NCBI RefSeq assembly: GCF_000023825.1
Contig: NC_013061.1
Location: 4,650,001 to 4,714,000, forward strand
Length of the DNA stretch: 64,000 nucleotides
Direction of reading: 5' to 3'
Origin: Pedobacter heparinus DSM 2366
GTDB taxonomy: Bacteria; Bacteroidota; Bacteroidia; Sphingobacteriales; Sphingobacteriaceae
Shown here: positions 26,809 to 35,132 of the stretch, in pieces
Layout: the number at the start of each line of letters is the position of its first letter
Numbering within the stretch: position 1 is the stretch's first letter
The notes under the pieces: model-generated
Seen by the model: only the letters and a program-made list of their open reading frames with translations
Told to the model about the DNA's origin: nothing
Databases searched by the model: none
Position numbers and translations under genes: made by a program

Positions 26809-29523
26809 TTAATATTCAAAATGATAAGTACCAGAACCTGCAGTAAGCTCGGTATTGTTATCCACATTTTTAATGGCTCTTAATCCTTTGGCTTTATTGA
26901 GGGCGACGTTAGATTCCGTTACCACAGCATTTCCGGTTCCCGGCAAAATAACTCTGGCAGTGGTATTAGGGGGAACGACAATGTCAATTTTAGTTTTACC
27001 ATCAGCAACAGACCATGCAGATTTTACTTTGCCATACATGGTTTCCAGCTCGGCACCTGCATTTTTAAGATCGCCTCCAGGTTTTGGAGCAATGCTGATC
27101 TCTTTATATCCTGGTGCTGTTTCGTTAATCCCCGTTACGGTACGGTACATCCAGTCGCCAATTGCTCCATAAGCATAATGGTTAAAAGAATTCATGCTCA
27201 CTGCCTGAAAAGAACCATCAGGTTTAATGCCATCCCATCTTTCCCAAATGGTAGTGGCTCCTTTTTTAACAGGATATAGCCATGACGGATAGGTATCCTG
27301 CAACAACAGCTTGTATGCAACATCATTGTATCCAAAACGGGTAAGGACATGGCACAGGTATGGCGTACCTAAAAACCCTGTTGTCAGGTGGTTGCCATAA
27401 GCTGCCACATTATCTGCCAGTCTTTGTGCGGCCTGGGCCCTTAAATTTTCAGGCAAAAGATCAAAATTCAGGGCCAGTACATAAGCCGTCTGAGAGCTGG
27501 AAACCAGTCTTCCTGAAGGGGTAACATATTCATCCAGGAAAGCTTTTTTAATTATTTTGAGCAGTTCAGTATAAGCTTTTACGTCCTCTGTATTGCCCAA
27601 TACTGTAGCTGCATTGATCAGATTTTGAGTAGAATGCGCATAAAAAGCTTGTGCGATAAAAAATTTGTCTGTAATTGCTGCCTTACCATCACGGTCATCG
27701 GCCATCGTATAGAAAAGCCAGTCGCCATAATGCGGCCCGCTGTTCCACAGGTTATTTTTGCTGATGCTGCGGATATATTCTACCCAGGCTTTCATACTGC
27801 TGTATTGACGCGAAAGCAGTTCCTTATCTCCGTAAGCGCGATAAAAATCCCATGGGATGATGGTGGCCACATCGCCCCATCCGGCAGAACCTGCATTCTT
27901 TATCGTACGCACGTCAGGGATTACCACTGGCACATTTCCGGTTGGGTGCTGGTCTACTTTCAGGTCATGCAGCCATTTGTCGAAAAATCCGGCCACATCC
28001 ATATTGTAGGCAGCTGTTTTGAAGAACACCTGTGCATCGCCAGTCCAGCCCAAACGCTCGTCACGCTGCGGACAGTCGGTAGGCACATCTACAAAATTCC
28101 CTTTTTGCCCCCACTGGATATTACTTTGCAGCTGGTTGAGCAAGGGGTTTGAAGTAGAGAACAGACCTGTAGGTTTCATGTCTGAATATACTGCAATGGC
28201 ATTTACAGTAGTGCTGTCCAGTTTGCCTTTATAACCCGTAATTTTAATATAACGGAAGCCCTGAAAAGTAAAATGTGGTTCCAGCACATCTACTTTTGTG
28301 CCGCTCAGTATATATTTATTTTCCTGTTTGGCCTTTCTCAGGTTTTCTGTATAAAAATTACCGTCTTTATCCAATACCTCGGCATGGTTAATGGTCAGGG
28401 TATCTCCTGCTTTTCCTTTAATTTTCAGTTGGGCCCAACCTACCAGGTTCTGGCCAAAATCGATCACGATTTCACCTTTAGGGGTTTTGATGACCTTTAG
28501 TGGGGCAAAATGTTCGTGCTTACTTACGGTTGGCCCGAGCGGCGCAACCAGGTTATCCATTTTCAGGTCAACCACTTTAGCCTGCTGCCAATCGCCCGTA
28601 TTAAAATCCTGTACCAGCGCATTTTTTTCCAGTCGGGCGTCATAAGTCTCGCCATTGTAAATATCGGAGGCCTTTACCGGACCGCCAAAAGAGGTTTTCC
28701 AGTCCTGATCAGAACTGATGGTTTCTTTTTTACCATCTGCATATTCAATTTCCAGCTGGAACAACAGCCCAACCTCTTTACCATATAAATTGCGTTTATT
28801 GTTAAATTCCAGGTTTCCACGGTACCATCCGTCACCAATGGTAACCAGTGCTGTATTTTTACCCGCTTTTAAAGCCTGTGTCACATCATAGGTCTGATAT
28901 TGTAAGCGTTTGTGGTAACTTGTCCAGCCCGGTGTAAAATAGTGGTCGCCAATCTTCTTTCCGTTTAGTTTTGCTTCATAAAGACCATGTGCGGTGATAT
29001 AGAGTCTCGCATTTTTTATTTCTTTTGCTACCGTAAAGCTACGGCCAAACATCGGTGCGGGTCCTACTTTGCCTTCTGTATCGCGGGCGGTCTGGATCCA
29101 TTTTGCCGACCAGTCTTTTGGCGACAACAACCCCATCTCCCAGAAGTTTACTACGCTCCAGTCAGATGCTTTCCCATTGTTGTCCCATACACGTACCTGC
29201 CAGTAATAGCGTTGTTTGGCCTGCAGTGCGCTTCCTTTATAAATAACATGGGCAGATTGATCTGAATTTACCTTACCAGTTTGCCAGACAAGGTTTTTTC
29301 CATTTAAGAGGTCCTTGTCACTGCTTGCCACCCTTAGTTCATAAGCTTTCTGCATTACATTTCTTTCAGTAGCGCTTAACTTCCAGCTAAATTGAGGCTG
29401 TAATACATCGGTGCCTATCGGATTTTGTTTATAGTTGCAGGTCAGTTGTCCTACCTCAAGTTTTTGTGCCTGTACAAAAACTGAGAAATGAATGAGTAAA
29501 AATAATGCGCTGAGTTTGTTCAT
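26809..29523 (-). CDS. Glycoside hydrolase family 78 alpha-L-rhamnosidase
   Basis: The 904-residue enzyme has a signal peptide (1-19, ending VFVQAQ). An N-terminal fibronectin-like region precedes the rhamnosidase beta-sandwich domains (RLYITAHGLYEAKLNGKKIG; DGWYRGNLEF; VIDFGQNLVGWAQ). The (alpha/alpha)6 barrel carries the GH78 hallmark DCPQRDERLGWTGDAQ (483-498, predicted general acid Glu489). A C-terminal beta domain follows. All diagnostic parts are present and length is normal. It hydrolyses terminal alpha-L-rhamnosyl residues. It is the first gene of the GH78-GH106 pair and has a copy of the predicted rhamnose operator 142 bp upstream. Confidence 0.94.
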   Translation of the reverse strand: MNKLSALFLLIHFSVFVQAQKLEVGQLTCNYKQNPIGTDVLQPQFSWKLSATERNVMQKAYELRVASSDKDLLNGKNLVWQTGKVNSDQSAHVIYKGSALQAKQRYYWQVRVWDNNGKASDWSVVNFWEMGLLSPKDWSAKWIQTARDTEGKVGPAPMFGRSFTVAKEIKNARLYITAHGLYEAKLNGKKIGDHYFTPGWTSYHKRLQYQTYDVTQALKAGKNTALVTIGDGWYRGNLEFNNKRNLYGKEVGLLFQLEIEYADGKKETISSDQDWKTSFGGPVKASDIYNGETYDARLEKNALVQDFNTGDWQQAKVVDLKMDNLVAPLGPTVSKHEHFAPLKVIKTPKGEIVIDFGQNLVGWAQLKIKGKAGDTLTINHAEVLDKDGNFYTENLRKAKQENKYILSGTKVDVLEPHFTFQGFRYIKITGYKGKLDSTTVNAIAVYSDMKPTGLFSTSNPLLNQLQSNIQWGQKGNFVDVPTDCPQRDERLGWTGDAQVFFKTAAYNMDVAGFFDKWLHDLKVDQHPTGNVPVVIPDVRTIKNAGSAGWGDVATIIPWDFYRAYGDKELLSRQYSSMKAWVEYIRSISKNNLWNSGPHYGDWLFYTMADDRDGKAAITDKFFIAQAFYAHSTQNLINAATVLGNTEDVKAYTELLKIIKKAFLDEYVTPSGRLVSSSQTAYVLALNFDLLPENLRAQAAQRLADNVAAYGNHLTTGFLGTPYLCHVLTRFGYNDVAYKLLLQDTYPSWLYPVKKGATTIWERWDGIKPDGSFQAVSMNSFNHYAYGAIGDWMYRTVTGINETAPGYKEISIAPKPGGDLKNAGAELETMYGKVKSAWSVADGKTKIDIVVPPNTTARVILPGTGNAVVTESNVALNKAKGLRAIKNVDNNTELTAGSGTYHFEY

Positions 29524-29664
29524 CTAATGTTCGTTATTTGGTTCATTTGTGCTACAATATAGAAACATCCATGTTAAGTCTTTAATAAAGTTAAATTAAC
29601 TTTCAAATAACACCAACACCAGTTTCATTTTATTACTAAATTATAATAATATGAAAGTAAAACT

Positions 29665-29680
29665 GTCATGAACTGTCCTG
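29665..29680. promoter_or_regulatory. Second copy of the predicted rhamnose operator, upstream of GH78
   Basis: GTCATGAACTGTCCTG matches the site before rhaT (GTCATGTACTGTCATG) at 14 of 16 positions and has the same 10-bp tandem period. It lies in the 177-bp gap between the GH78 start and the 3' end of the phosphatase gene, 142 bp upstream of the GH78 ATG. Two such long matches in the gaps before two rhamnose-related units make coincidence unlikely. Confidence 0.55.
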
Positions 29681-29700
29681 TTTAAGAACATGGGAAGAGA

Positions 29701-30426
29701 TTAAATCAGGGCTTTATTTTTAAAAGGATAATTTCCGATCGTTTGGTGCAGGCTGCCGCTGCGAACCATGCGTCTGAGTTCATCCAGGTGTTGATGATGG
29801 TGCAGGTCTGTTCCTGCAAAGTCGTAAAATTTTTTCTGCAGCAGGTATCCTGCAACCTGCTTTATTTCTTTACCATAATATCCGCTTAAGGACAATAAGT
29901 TCAGCTGGAACAAAACTCCCATATCCTTTAAACGAAGGTACCTGTCTGGTTTTTTATGGTAATAACCATAACGTTCCGGATGGGCCAGGATTACTTTATG
30001 ACCCATGATCTGCAAATCAAAAATAACCTGTTCAATGGCTGGCATTTCAGATAGGTAAGACATTTCAATTAAAACATGCCGGCCGGGAAGACTCAATAAA
30101 TTTGTAGCAGGCTTAAATGTCTCATCAACCATATATTCCGCTGCGGCATCAATTTTTACCTGAACACCAGCTTTAGTTAATGCCGTTGTGGTAATTGTTA
30201 AAGCTGCATCAATTGTTTCGGCCGTATTGGGGTACAATTCTGTAAAAATATGCGGGGTACAGAAGAACTGGCTAAAGCCCAGTTCCTTTAAGCCTTTAAT
30301 TAAACCCACAGTATCTGCTACGTTTTTTGCTCCGTCATCAATCCCTGGCAATAAATGTGTATGCATATCTACACCAAGCCATTCCACATCACGTATACCC
30401 GTATTTTTTTTAAAGAATGAAAACAT
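29701..30426 (-). CDS. PHP-type protein tyrosine phosphatase (CpsB/YwqE family)
   Basis: This 241-residue phosphatase of the PHP fold has metal-binding motifs at DMHTHLLPGIDDGA (His22, His24), CTPHIF, AHPERYGYY and GTDLHHHQHLDE. It is a normal-length member of the family that removes phosphate from the tyrosine cluster of bacterial tyrosine kinases controlling polysaccharide synthesis. The cognate kinase is presumably the Wzc-like protein at 32070-34478, encoded on the other strand about 1.6 kb away. It is 27 bp downstream of the GT2 gene and probably co-transcribed with it. There is no signal peptide, so it should be cytoplasmic. Confidence 0.88.
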   Translation of the reverse strand: MFSFFKKNTGIRDVEWLGVDMHTHLLPGIDDGAKNVADTVGLIKGLKELGFSQFFCTPHIFTELYPNTAETIDAALTITTTALTKAGVQVKIDAAAEYMVDETFKPATNLLSLPGRHVLIEMSYLSEMPAIEQVIFDLQIMGHKVILAHPERYGYYHKKPDRYLRLKDMGVLFQLNLLSLSGYYGKEIKQVAGYLLQKKFYDFAGTDLHHHQHLDELRRMVRSGSLHQTIGNYPFKNKALI

Positions 30427-30453
30427 GGTGGGTTTTTTAAATGGATTTATAGA

Positions 30454-31203
30454 TTATCCTGCAAACTGGGTTATTTTTCTGAGCGGCTTCATGATCAGGC
30501 CAAATACAGGAACATTTATACCGTGCTGCTTCATGGCTTTAAGGTCGTTTCTCCAGGCCTTAATCCTGTTTGTCAGGTTCTGGTTGCTTACCCCTCCTAA
30601 ACTCATTTTAACTATTACTTTATTTAAATAAAAAACTTTCGCCCTGTTTAAATACATGAAACGGAGCATCAGCTCATAATCTGCAGCGGTTCCATAGCTA
30701 AAATTATATAGGCCAAACTTGTCAAATAGCCCCCTTTTTACATAAAAAGTTGGATGGGGTGGCATCCAGCCCCAATTAAATTTATTGGGCCGGTAATGGC
30801 CGGAACGCCAGCTGCGGATTACCTTTCCATTCTTGTTTACATAATCCAGGTCAGCATAGAGCAGATCAGGATCATTTTTGATAAAAGAACTGGCTATCTC
30901 ATTCAGCACATGTTCATTATCCAGGTAATCATCTGCATTCAGCATACCTATAACATCTCCTGTACACATAGAAATACCTTTATTCATGGCATCAAAAATA
31001 CCATGGTCAGGTTCTGACCTGAAAAGCTGAATGTGCGCGCGGTTGTTCAGCACAATCTGCCGGGTCTTATCGCTAGAATTACCGTCAATAATGATGTACT
31101 CAATATGTTTATAGGTCTGCCTGATCACAGAATCTATACATCGCTGTATGGTAAGTTCGGCATTATAGGAAACAGTTATCAACGAAATTTTTACATTCAA
31201 CAT
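30454..31203 (-). CDS. Family 2 glycosyltransferase
   Basis: This 249-residue GT-A fold transferase starts with ISLITVSYNAELTIQRCIDS. The nucleotide-sugar site is IIIDGNSSDKT, the DxD-type motif is LNADDYLDN, and the acceptor region is PPHPTFYVKRGLFDKFG. It resembles small WcaA/WcaE-like transferases in capsule loci. It lacks membrane segments, so it would act on the cytoplasmic face on a lipid-linked acceptor. It is transcribed away from the main operon, upstream of the phosphatase gene, and shares a divergent promoter region with the Wza-like gene. Donor sugar cannot be read. Confidence 0.88.
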   Translation of the reverse strand: MLNVKISLITVSYNAELTIQRCIDSVIRQTYKHIEYIIIDGNSSDKTRQIVLNNRAHIQLFRSEPDHGIFDAMNKGISMCTGDVIGMLNADDYLDNEHVLNEIASSFIKNDPDLLYADLDYVNKNGKVIRSWRSGHYRPNKFNWGWMPPHPTFYVKRGLFDKFGLYNFSYGTAADYELMLRFMYLNRAKVFYLNKVIVKMSLGGVSNQNLTNRIKAWRNDLKAMKQHGINVPVFGLIMKPLRKITQFAG

Positions 31204-31248
31204 AGCAACAAATTTAATAATTAATTATAACCGTCTACAATTAATATG

Positions 31249-31256
31249 TATTTTTG
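31249..31256 (+). promoter_or_regulatory. -7 promoter element of the exopolysaccharide operon (TATTTTTG)
   Basis: This is an exact match to TAnnTTTG within the short divergent gap (31204-31299), just upstream of the two candidate start codons of the Wza-like gene (31279, 31300). It is the likely promoter for the long rightward operon. No clear -33 box is visible. Confidence 0.45.
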
Positions 31257-31299
31257 AAGTCGTGGCGTGTTGCTATAAATGTTAAGTCTGTTTTTCATT

Positions 31300-32073
31300 A
31301 TGTGTTTTGTTAAAAAACTCATTATTTTATTTGCGGTTGTAATGCTCTTTGTTGCTAGTTTTTCTTGCTCTTATAAGCAGCAACAAATACTTTTTGAAAG
31401 TAAAAATGCAAGTGACAGTTTAAAAAACAAAGCTTTTATACTGAACGTTTACAGGATAAAACCTCAGGACCTGCTTCAGATCAGGAATCTGCAAAACAAA
31501 AAGTATATTGTAGATGAAGCAGTTACCGGCAAAAGCAGCTCCACATCGGCTGATAATGGACAGACCTACCTGGTAGGCGCCGACAGTACAGTGGCCCTGC
31601 CCATAATTGGACATGTAAAGGTTGCCGGTCTTACACGGGAACAGGCCGCAGGTCATATAGAAAACCTTTACCGAAAAGAACTAAAAGACCCGATAATTGA
31701 GTTAAAAATTATTAACCTAAAAGTAACCCTGCTTGGTGAAGTTAAGAACCAGGGTGTTTACAACCTGATAAAAGACCAGACTTCGCTGATTGAGCTGATT
31801 GGTGAGGCGGGGGGCTTAACAGAAAAAGCAGGCAGCAAACAAATCAAAATTATACGCGGGGGAATGCCCGCCCCTGAAGTTATTGAAGTTGACCTTAGCG
31901 ACATCAGGGTATTTTCCGATCCAAGAATTGTACTTCAAAACAATGACATCATTTATGTGGCCCAAAATAAACGGGCTATACGATCCGAAAAGTTACAAAA
32001 CGTCTCGGCCGTTTTACAACCCGTTATCACTTTACTAAATACAGCATTAATTATCTATACATTGACCCGTTGA
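31300..32073 (+). CDS. Wza-type polysaccharide export lipoprotein
   Basis: This outer-membrane polysaccharide export protein (264 residues from ATG 31279, 257 from ATG 31300) has a lipobox VASFSC. The polysaccharide export domain is RIKPQDLLQIRN, followed by two SLBB-type beta-grasp segments (VTLLGEVKNQGVYNLIKDQTSLIELIGEAGGL). A hydrophobic C-terminal helix (LLNTALIIYTL) matches the outer-membrane-spanning helix of Wza. The later start, MCFVKKLIILFAVV, gives a standard signal peptide and is preferred. Its stop overlaps the TTG start of the kinase gene. It would form the outer-membrane exit channel for the polymer made by the locus. Confidence 0.9.
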   Translation: MCFVKKLIILFAVVMLFVASFSCSYKQQQILFESKNASDSLKNKAFILNVYRIKPQDLLQIRNLQNKKYIVDEAVTGKSSSTSADNGQTYLVGADSTVALPIIGHVKVAGLTREQAAGHIENLYRKELKDPIIELKIINLKVTLLGEVKNQGVYNLIKDQTSLIELIGEAGGLTEKAGSKQIKIIRGGMPAPEVIEVDLSDIRVFSDPRIVLQNNDIIYVAQNKRAIRSEKLQNVSAVLQPVITLLNTALIIYTLTR

Positions 32074-34478
32074 CACAGGAAGCAGAAAAAAACCAAAGAA
32101 AAACCAGGGAAATTGACTATTTAAAAATAGCCAGGATACTGTTTAGTCATTGGTATCTGGTAGCAGCAACTATTTTACTGGGTTTACTTCTTGCTTATTT
32201 TTACCTGTGGTACACTCCGAAGACATATACAACATCGGCTGTGCTTAAATTTGAAGAAAAGAAAACCGAATTGTCCGATCTGGTGAGTGCGATGAGCAAC
32301 TCAGGCAGGGGCCCGGTTAACCTGCAAAGTGAAAAATTTATTATACAAAGCCGCGACTTGCTGCTAAGTGCCATCCGGAGCCTGGATTATAAAATCAGTT
32401 TTTATATAGCAGGCAGGGTACGGTCTTATGACTTGTACCCGAATAAGCCAGTTCAGGTCAGCATATTAAAATTTGACACAGCGCATCCCTTTCTGGGGCT
32501 GATTACCTTTAAACCCATAGATAAAAAAACATTTATGCTGACCTGGAACGCGGGGGAAAACGAGATACAGCGGAATTTTCAGTATCACGAGCCAATAAAT
32601 ATTGAAAATATGGGTTTCGTGATCAAATATCCGGGGCCGCTGAACGCCAATATTTCCTACCAGTTTAAGTTCAATACCCCTGAAATTTTACTGGACCGTG
32701 TACGTAATGGATTGCGCACCAATGAAATTGTGAAGAACTCCAATATTGTTACCATACAGCAAACAGATTCCAACCCCCAGTTTGCAGCAGATATATTGAA
32801 TGCGGTAATGAATGAATACCTGAACTACGACCGTGATCAGAAAACGCAATCGGCTACCCAGATGATCCGCTTCATCAACGATCAGCAGCAATATCTTTCT
32901 TCTGCAGTAAAAGGATCAGAAAGCTCGCTGGAGAAATACAAACAAAACTCGGGCATACTGGATGTCAGCTCGTCAGCAAATATGGCCCTTTCAAAAGTAA
33001 CGGAACTGGAATCACAGCGGTCATTGTTAAAGATGCAGCTGATGGCAATAGAGCAGTTGAAAAAACAAATTACAAACGACAAGCACAATGTAAGCCTCAA
33101 TTTTAACCTTGAGGGGGTTGTTGATCCTTTGCTTGGCGTACTGATCGGCAATATGAACAATTTGCTGGCCGATAAAAACGTCATGTTAAAAACTTACAAC
33201 AGCGGCTCAGAAACTATAGCAGCGCTCAACGATCAGATTGCGCAGGTTAAAACCGCAGCACTGCAGAACATCAGCTCTTCAAACCAACGGATCCGGAAAA
33301 ACATGGATTATCTGGACAGTCAGTTGTCAAGAGCAAACCAGCAGGTGAATGCACTGCCGGCCGCAGAAAAAAATATGATCAGTTTGAGGCGCGACTTTGA
33401 GATCAATGAAAAAGTATACTCCTTTTTATCCGAGAAAAAACTGGAAGCGCAGATCAATCGCTCCGCAATTTTACCTGGTGCAACAATCATTGAACAGGCC
33501 CAGGTAAACAAAGTGCCCGTTTCGCCAAATGGAAGAGAAATTTATCGTACGGCTACTATATTTGGGCTGTTAGCTGGTGTTGGAATTATCCTTTCAGCAA
33601 GGGTATTTAATCCTTACATTTACGATAAGGAATCGGTTGAGCATGCCACAACTGTTCCTGTCATCGGCATCATCAGAAAGTTTCCCGATCAGATAGATGA
33701 GGACAATTCCCAGATTCTTGCTTTAAGCAAACCCAGGTCCCTCTTTGCAGAATCGGTACGTTCAGTTCGCACCAACCTTAATTTTCTTGCTTCCGGAAAA
33801 AAAAGTAAAATTATCAGCATCACCTCTGAGGTGGCCGGAGAGGGTAAATCCTTTGTTGCCCTTAACCTTTCCAGTACACTTGCGCTGATTGATAAAAAGG
33901 TGATCCTGATTGGGGCCGATCTGCGCCGGCCCAAACTACATCATGCCTTTGGACTGCCCAATACTACCGGGCTCAGCAATTACCTTGTCCACCAAAGTAC
34001 GGTAAAAGACATTATCCAGCAAACAGCTTATAAAAACCTGGATTTTATCAGTTCGGGGCCTATTCCTCCAAACCCGGCAGAACTACTCCATCACGAACGC
34101 ATTGCCCTGCTGCTCGATGAGCTCAGGACAAAGTATGAGGTGATCATGGTTGATACTGCACCGATCGGCCTGGTTTCTGACTCCATTCCTTTAATATGCC
34201 AGAGCGATATTAATCTTTTTATCATCCGGTATGGAAAGTCTAAACACAGTGCAGCCACCATACCCGAGGGCCTCGCCAGGGAATACGGCTTAAACAACAT
34301 GGCCATTGTATTAAATGCTTTTGAAGAAAACCTTTTGCAGTCGAGCTATTATAAAAACAGTTCAAATCATGGCACATTTCATTACTATGCAGATTACAAT
34401 GGTTACAAAAGTTCAGGTTATTACGAAGATGATGCCCCTGTAAAATGGTGGAATGTGAAAAATTGGTTGAGATCCTAA
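32070..34478 (+). CDS. Wzc-type polysaccharide co-polymerase / BY-kinase
   Basis: The 802-residue inner-membrane protein starts with TTG at 32070, overlapping the previous TGA. It has an N-terminal Wzz domain with the first membrane helix (about 28-47), a long periplasmic coiled-coil and GNVR-like region, and a second membrane helix (about 490-510, ATIFGLLAGVGIILSA). The cytoplasmic ATPase domain carries Walker A (SEVAGEGKS, about 590), A' (VILIGADLRRPKLH) and B (VIMVDTAPIGL). The tail is rich in tyrosines (FHYYADYNGYKSSGYYED), the usual autophosphorylation cluster. It sets chain length and couples synthesis to the Wza channel. Its likely phosphatase is at 29701-30426. Confidence 0.93.
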   Translation: MTQEAEKNQRKTREIDYLKIARILFSHWYLVAATILLGLLLAYFYLWYTPKTYTTSAVLKFEEKKTELSDLVSAMSNSGRGPVNLQSEKFIIQSRDLLLSAIRSLDYKISFYIAGRVRSYDLYPNKPVQVSILKFDTAHPFLGLITFKPIDKKTFMLTWNAGENEIQRNFQYHEPINIENMGFVIKYPGPLNANISYQFKFNTPEILLDRVRNGLRTNEIVKNSNIVTIQQTDSNPQFAADILNAVMNEYLNYDRDQKTQSATQMIRFINDQQQYLSSAVKGSESSLEKYKQNSGILDVSSSANMALSKVTELESQRSLLKMQLMAIEQLKKQITNDKHNVSLNFNLEGVVDPLLGVLIGNMNNLLADKNVMLKTYNSGSETIAALNDQIAQVKTAALQNISSSNQRIRKNMDYLDSQLSRANQQVNALPAAEKNMISLRRDFEINEKVYSFLSEKKLEAQINRSAILPGATIIEQAQVNKVPVSPNGREIYRTATIFGLLAGVGIILSARVFNPYIYDKESVEHATTVPVIGIIRKFPDQIDEDNSQILALSKPRSLFAESVRSVRTNLNFLASGKKSKIISITSEVAGEGKSFVALNLSSTLALIDKKVILIGADLRRPKLHHAFGLPNTTGLSNYLVHQSTVKDIIQQTAYKNLDFISSGPIPPNPAELLHHERIALLLDELRTKYEVIMVDTAPIGLVSDSIPLICQSDINLFIIRYGKSKHSAATIPEGLAREYGLNNMAIVLNAFEENLLQSSYYKNSSNHGTFHYYADYNGYKSSGYYEDDAPVKWWNVKNWLRS

Positions 34479-34481
34479 TTT

Positions 34482-35012
34482 ATGGAAAGTATGGCCTTAA
34501 CATCAGATATAAAAAAATGGTACCCGGTTTATACACAATCGCGTGCAGAAAAAAAGGCATATCAGGCATTATTGAGTAAGGGTATTGAAGCCTATTTGCC
34601 ACTTCAGCGGCAGCTCAGGCAATGGAGCGACAGAAAAAAATGGGTAGAAGAGCCGCTGATCAAATCGTACCTCTTTGTACATATTGCCCGGCAGCAGCAA
34701 ACAGAAGTATTGATGACCACCGGCATTTCGCGGTTTATCTATTTTTCCGGGAAAATAGCTGCTATGCCAGACAGGCAAATTGAAGAACTTAAACTATTGC
34801 TGGCCAGTCCTTATGAACTGGAAATTACAGAAGAAAGGCTATTACCGGGAGAGAAAATTGAGATTAAGGCCGGGCCACTAAAAGGGATCAGAGGAGAAAT
34901 TATTGAATACCGTTCTCAAAAACAACTTCTTTTAAGACTTGGGGATATATCGCATTCCATTGTTGTGAATGTGTCAGCGTCTTTAATAGAAAGAATGAAC
35001 AATAAAAGTTGA
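34482..35012 (+). CDS. NusG-paralogue transcription antiterminator (UpxY/RfaH-like)
   Basis: This 176-residue specialised NusG homologue has an NGN domain (about 10-105; KKWYPVYTQSRAEKKAYQAL, PLIKSYLFVHI, ISRFIYFSGKIAAMP) and a KOW domain (about 120-170; LLPGEKIEIKAGPLKGIRGE). Family members (UpxY in Bacteroides, RfaH and LoaP elsewhere) are encoded inside or at the head of long surface-polysaccharide operons and let polymerase read through them. It is the third gene of an operon of about 23 kb, which fits that role. The following 120-bp gap is the largest in the operon up to this point and contains an ops-like/hairpin element. A start at the internal ATG 34491 is also possible. Confidence 0.9.
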   Translation: MESMALTSDIKKWYPVYTQSRAEKKAYQALLSKGIEAYLPLQRQLRQWSDRKKWVEEPLIKSYLFVHIARQQQTEVLMTTGISRFIYFSGKIAAMPDRQIEELKLLLASPYELEITEERLLPGEKIEIKAGPLKGIRGEIIEYRSQKQLLLRLGDISHSIVVNVSASLIERMNNKS

Positions 35013-35084
35013 GTTCCGGCCAGACCGGGATTTCAAAAACAGGCTATCATCAATTATAAGTTGCAAAAAAAGAACTGTGACTTA

Positions 35085-35110
35085 GGGGGCGAAGCTATGG
35101 GCAAGGCCCA
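35085..35110 (+). promoter_or_regulatory. ops-like G-rich element with short hairpin
   Basis: The string GGGGGCGAAGCTATGG (35085-35100) resembles the ops core GGGGCGGTAGCGTG. It runs into a small hairpin, TGGGC-AAG-GCCCA (35098-35110). It lies between the NusG-paralogue gene and the first downstream glycosyltransferase gene, in a 120-bp gap of an otherwise compact operon. A role as recruitment or pause site for the antiterminator is inference from similarity and place. Confidence 0.3.
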
Positions 35111-35132
35111 ATGACTGGAAAGTATAAAACAA

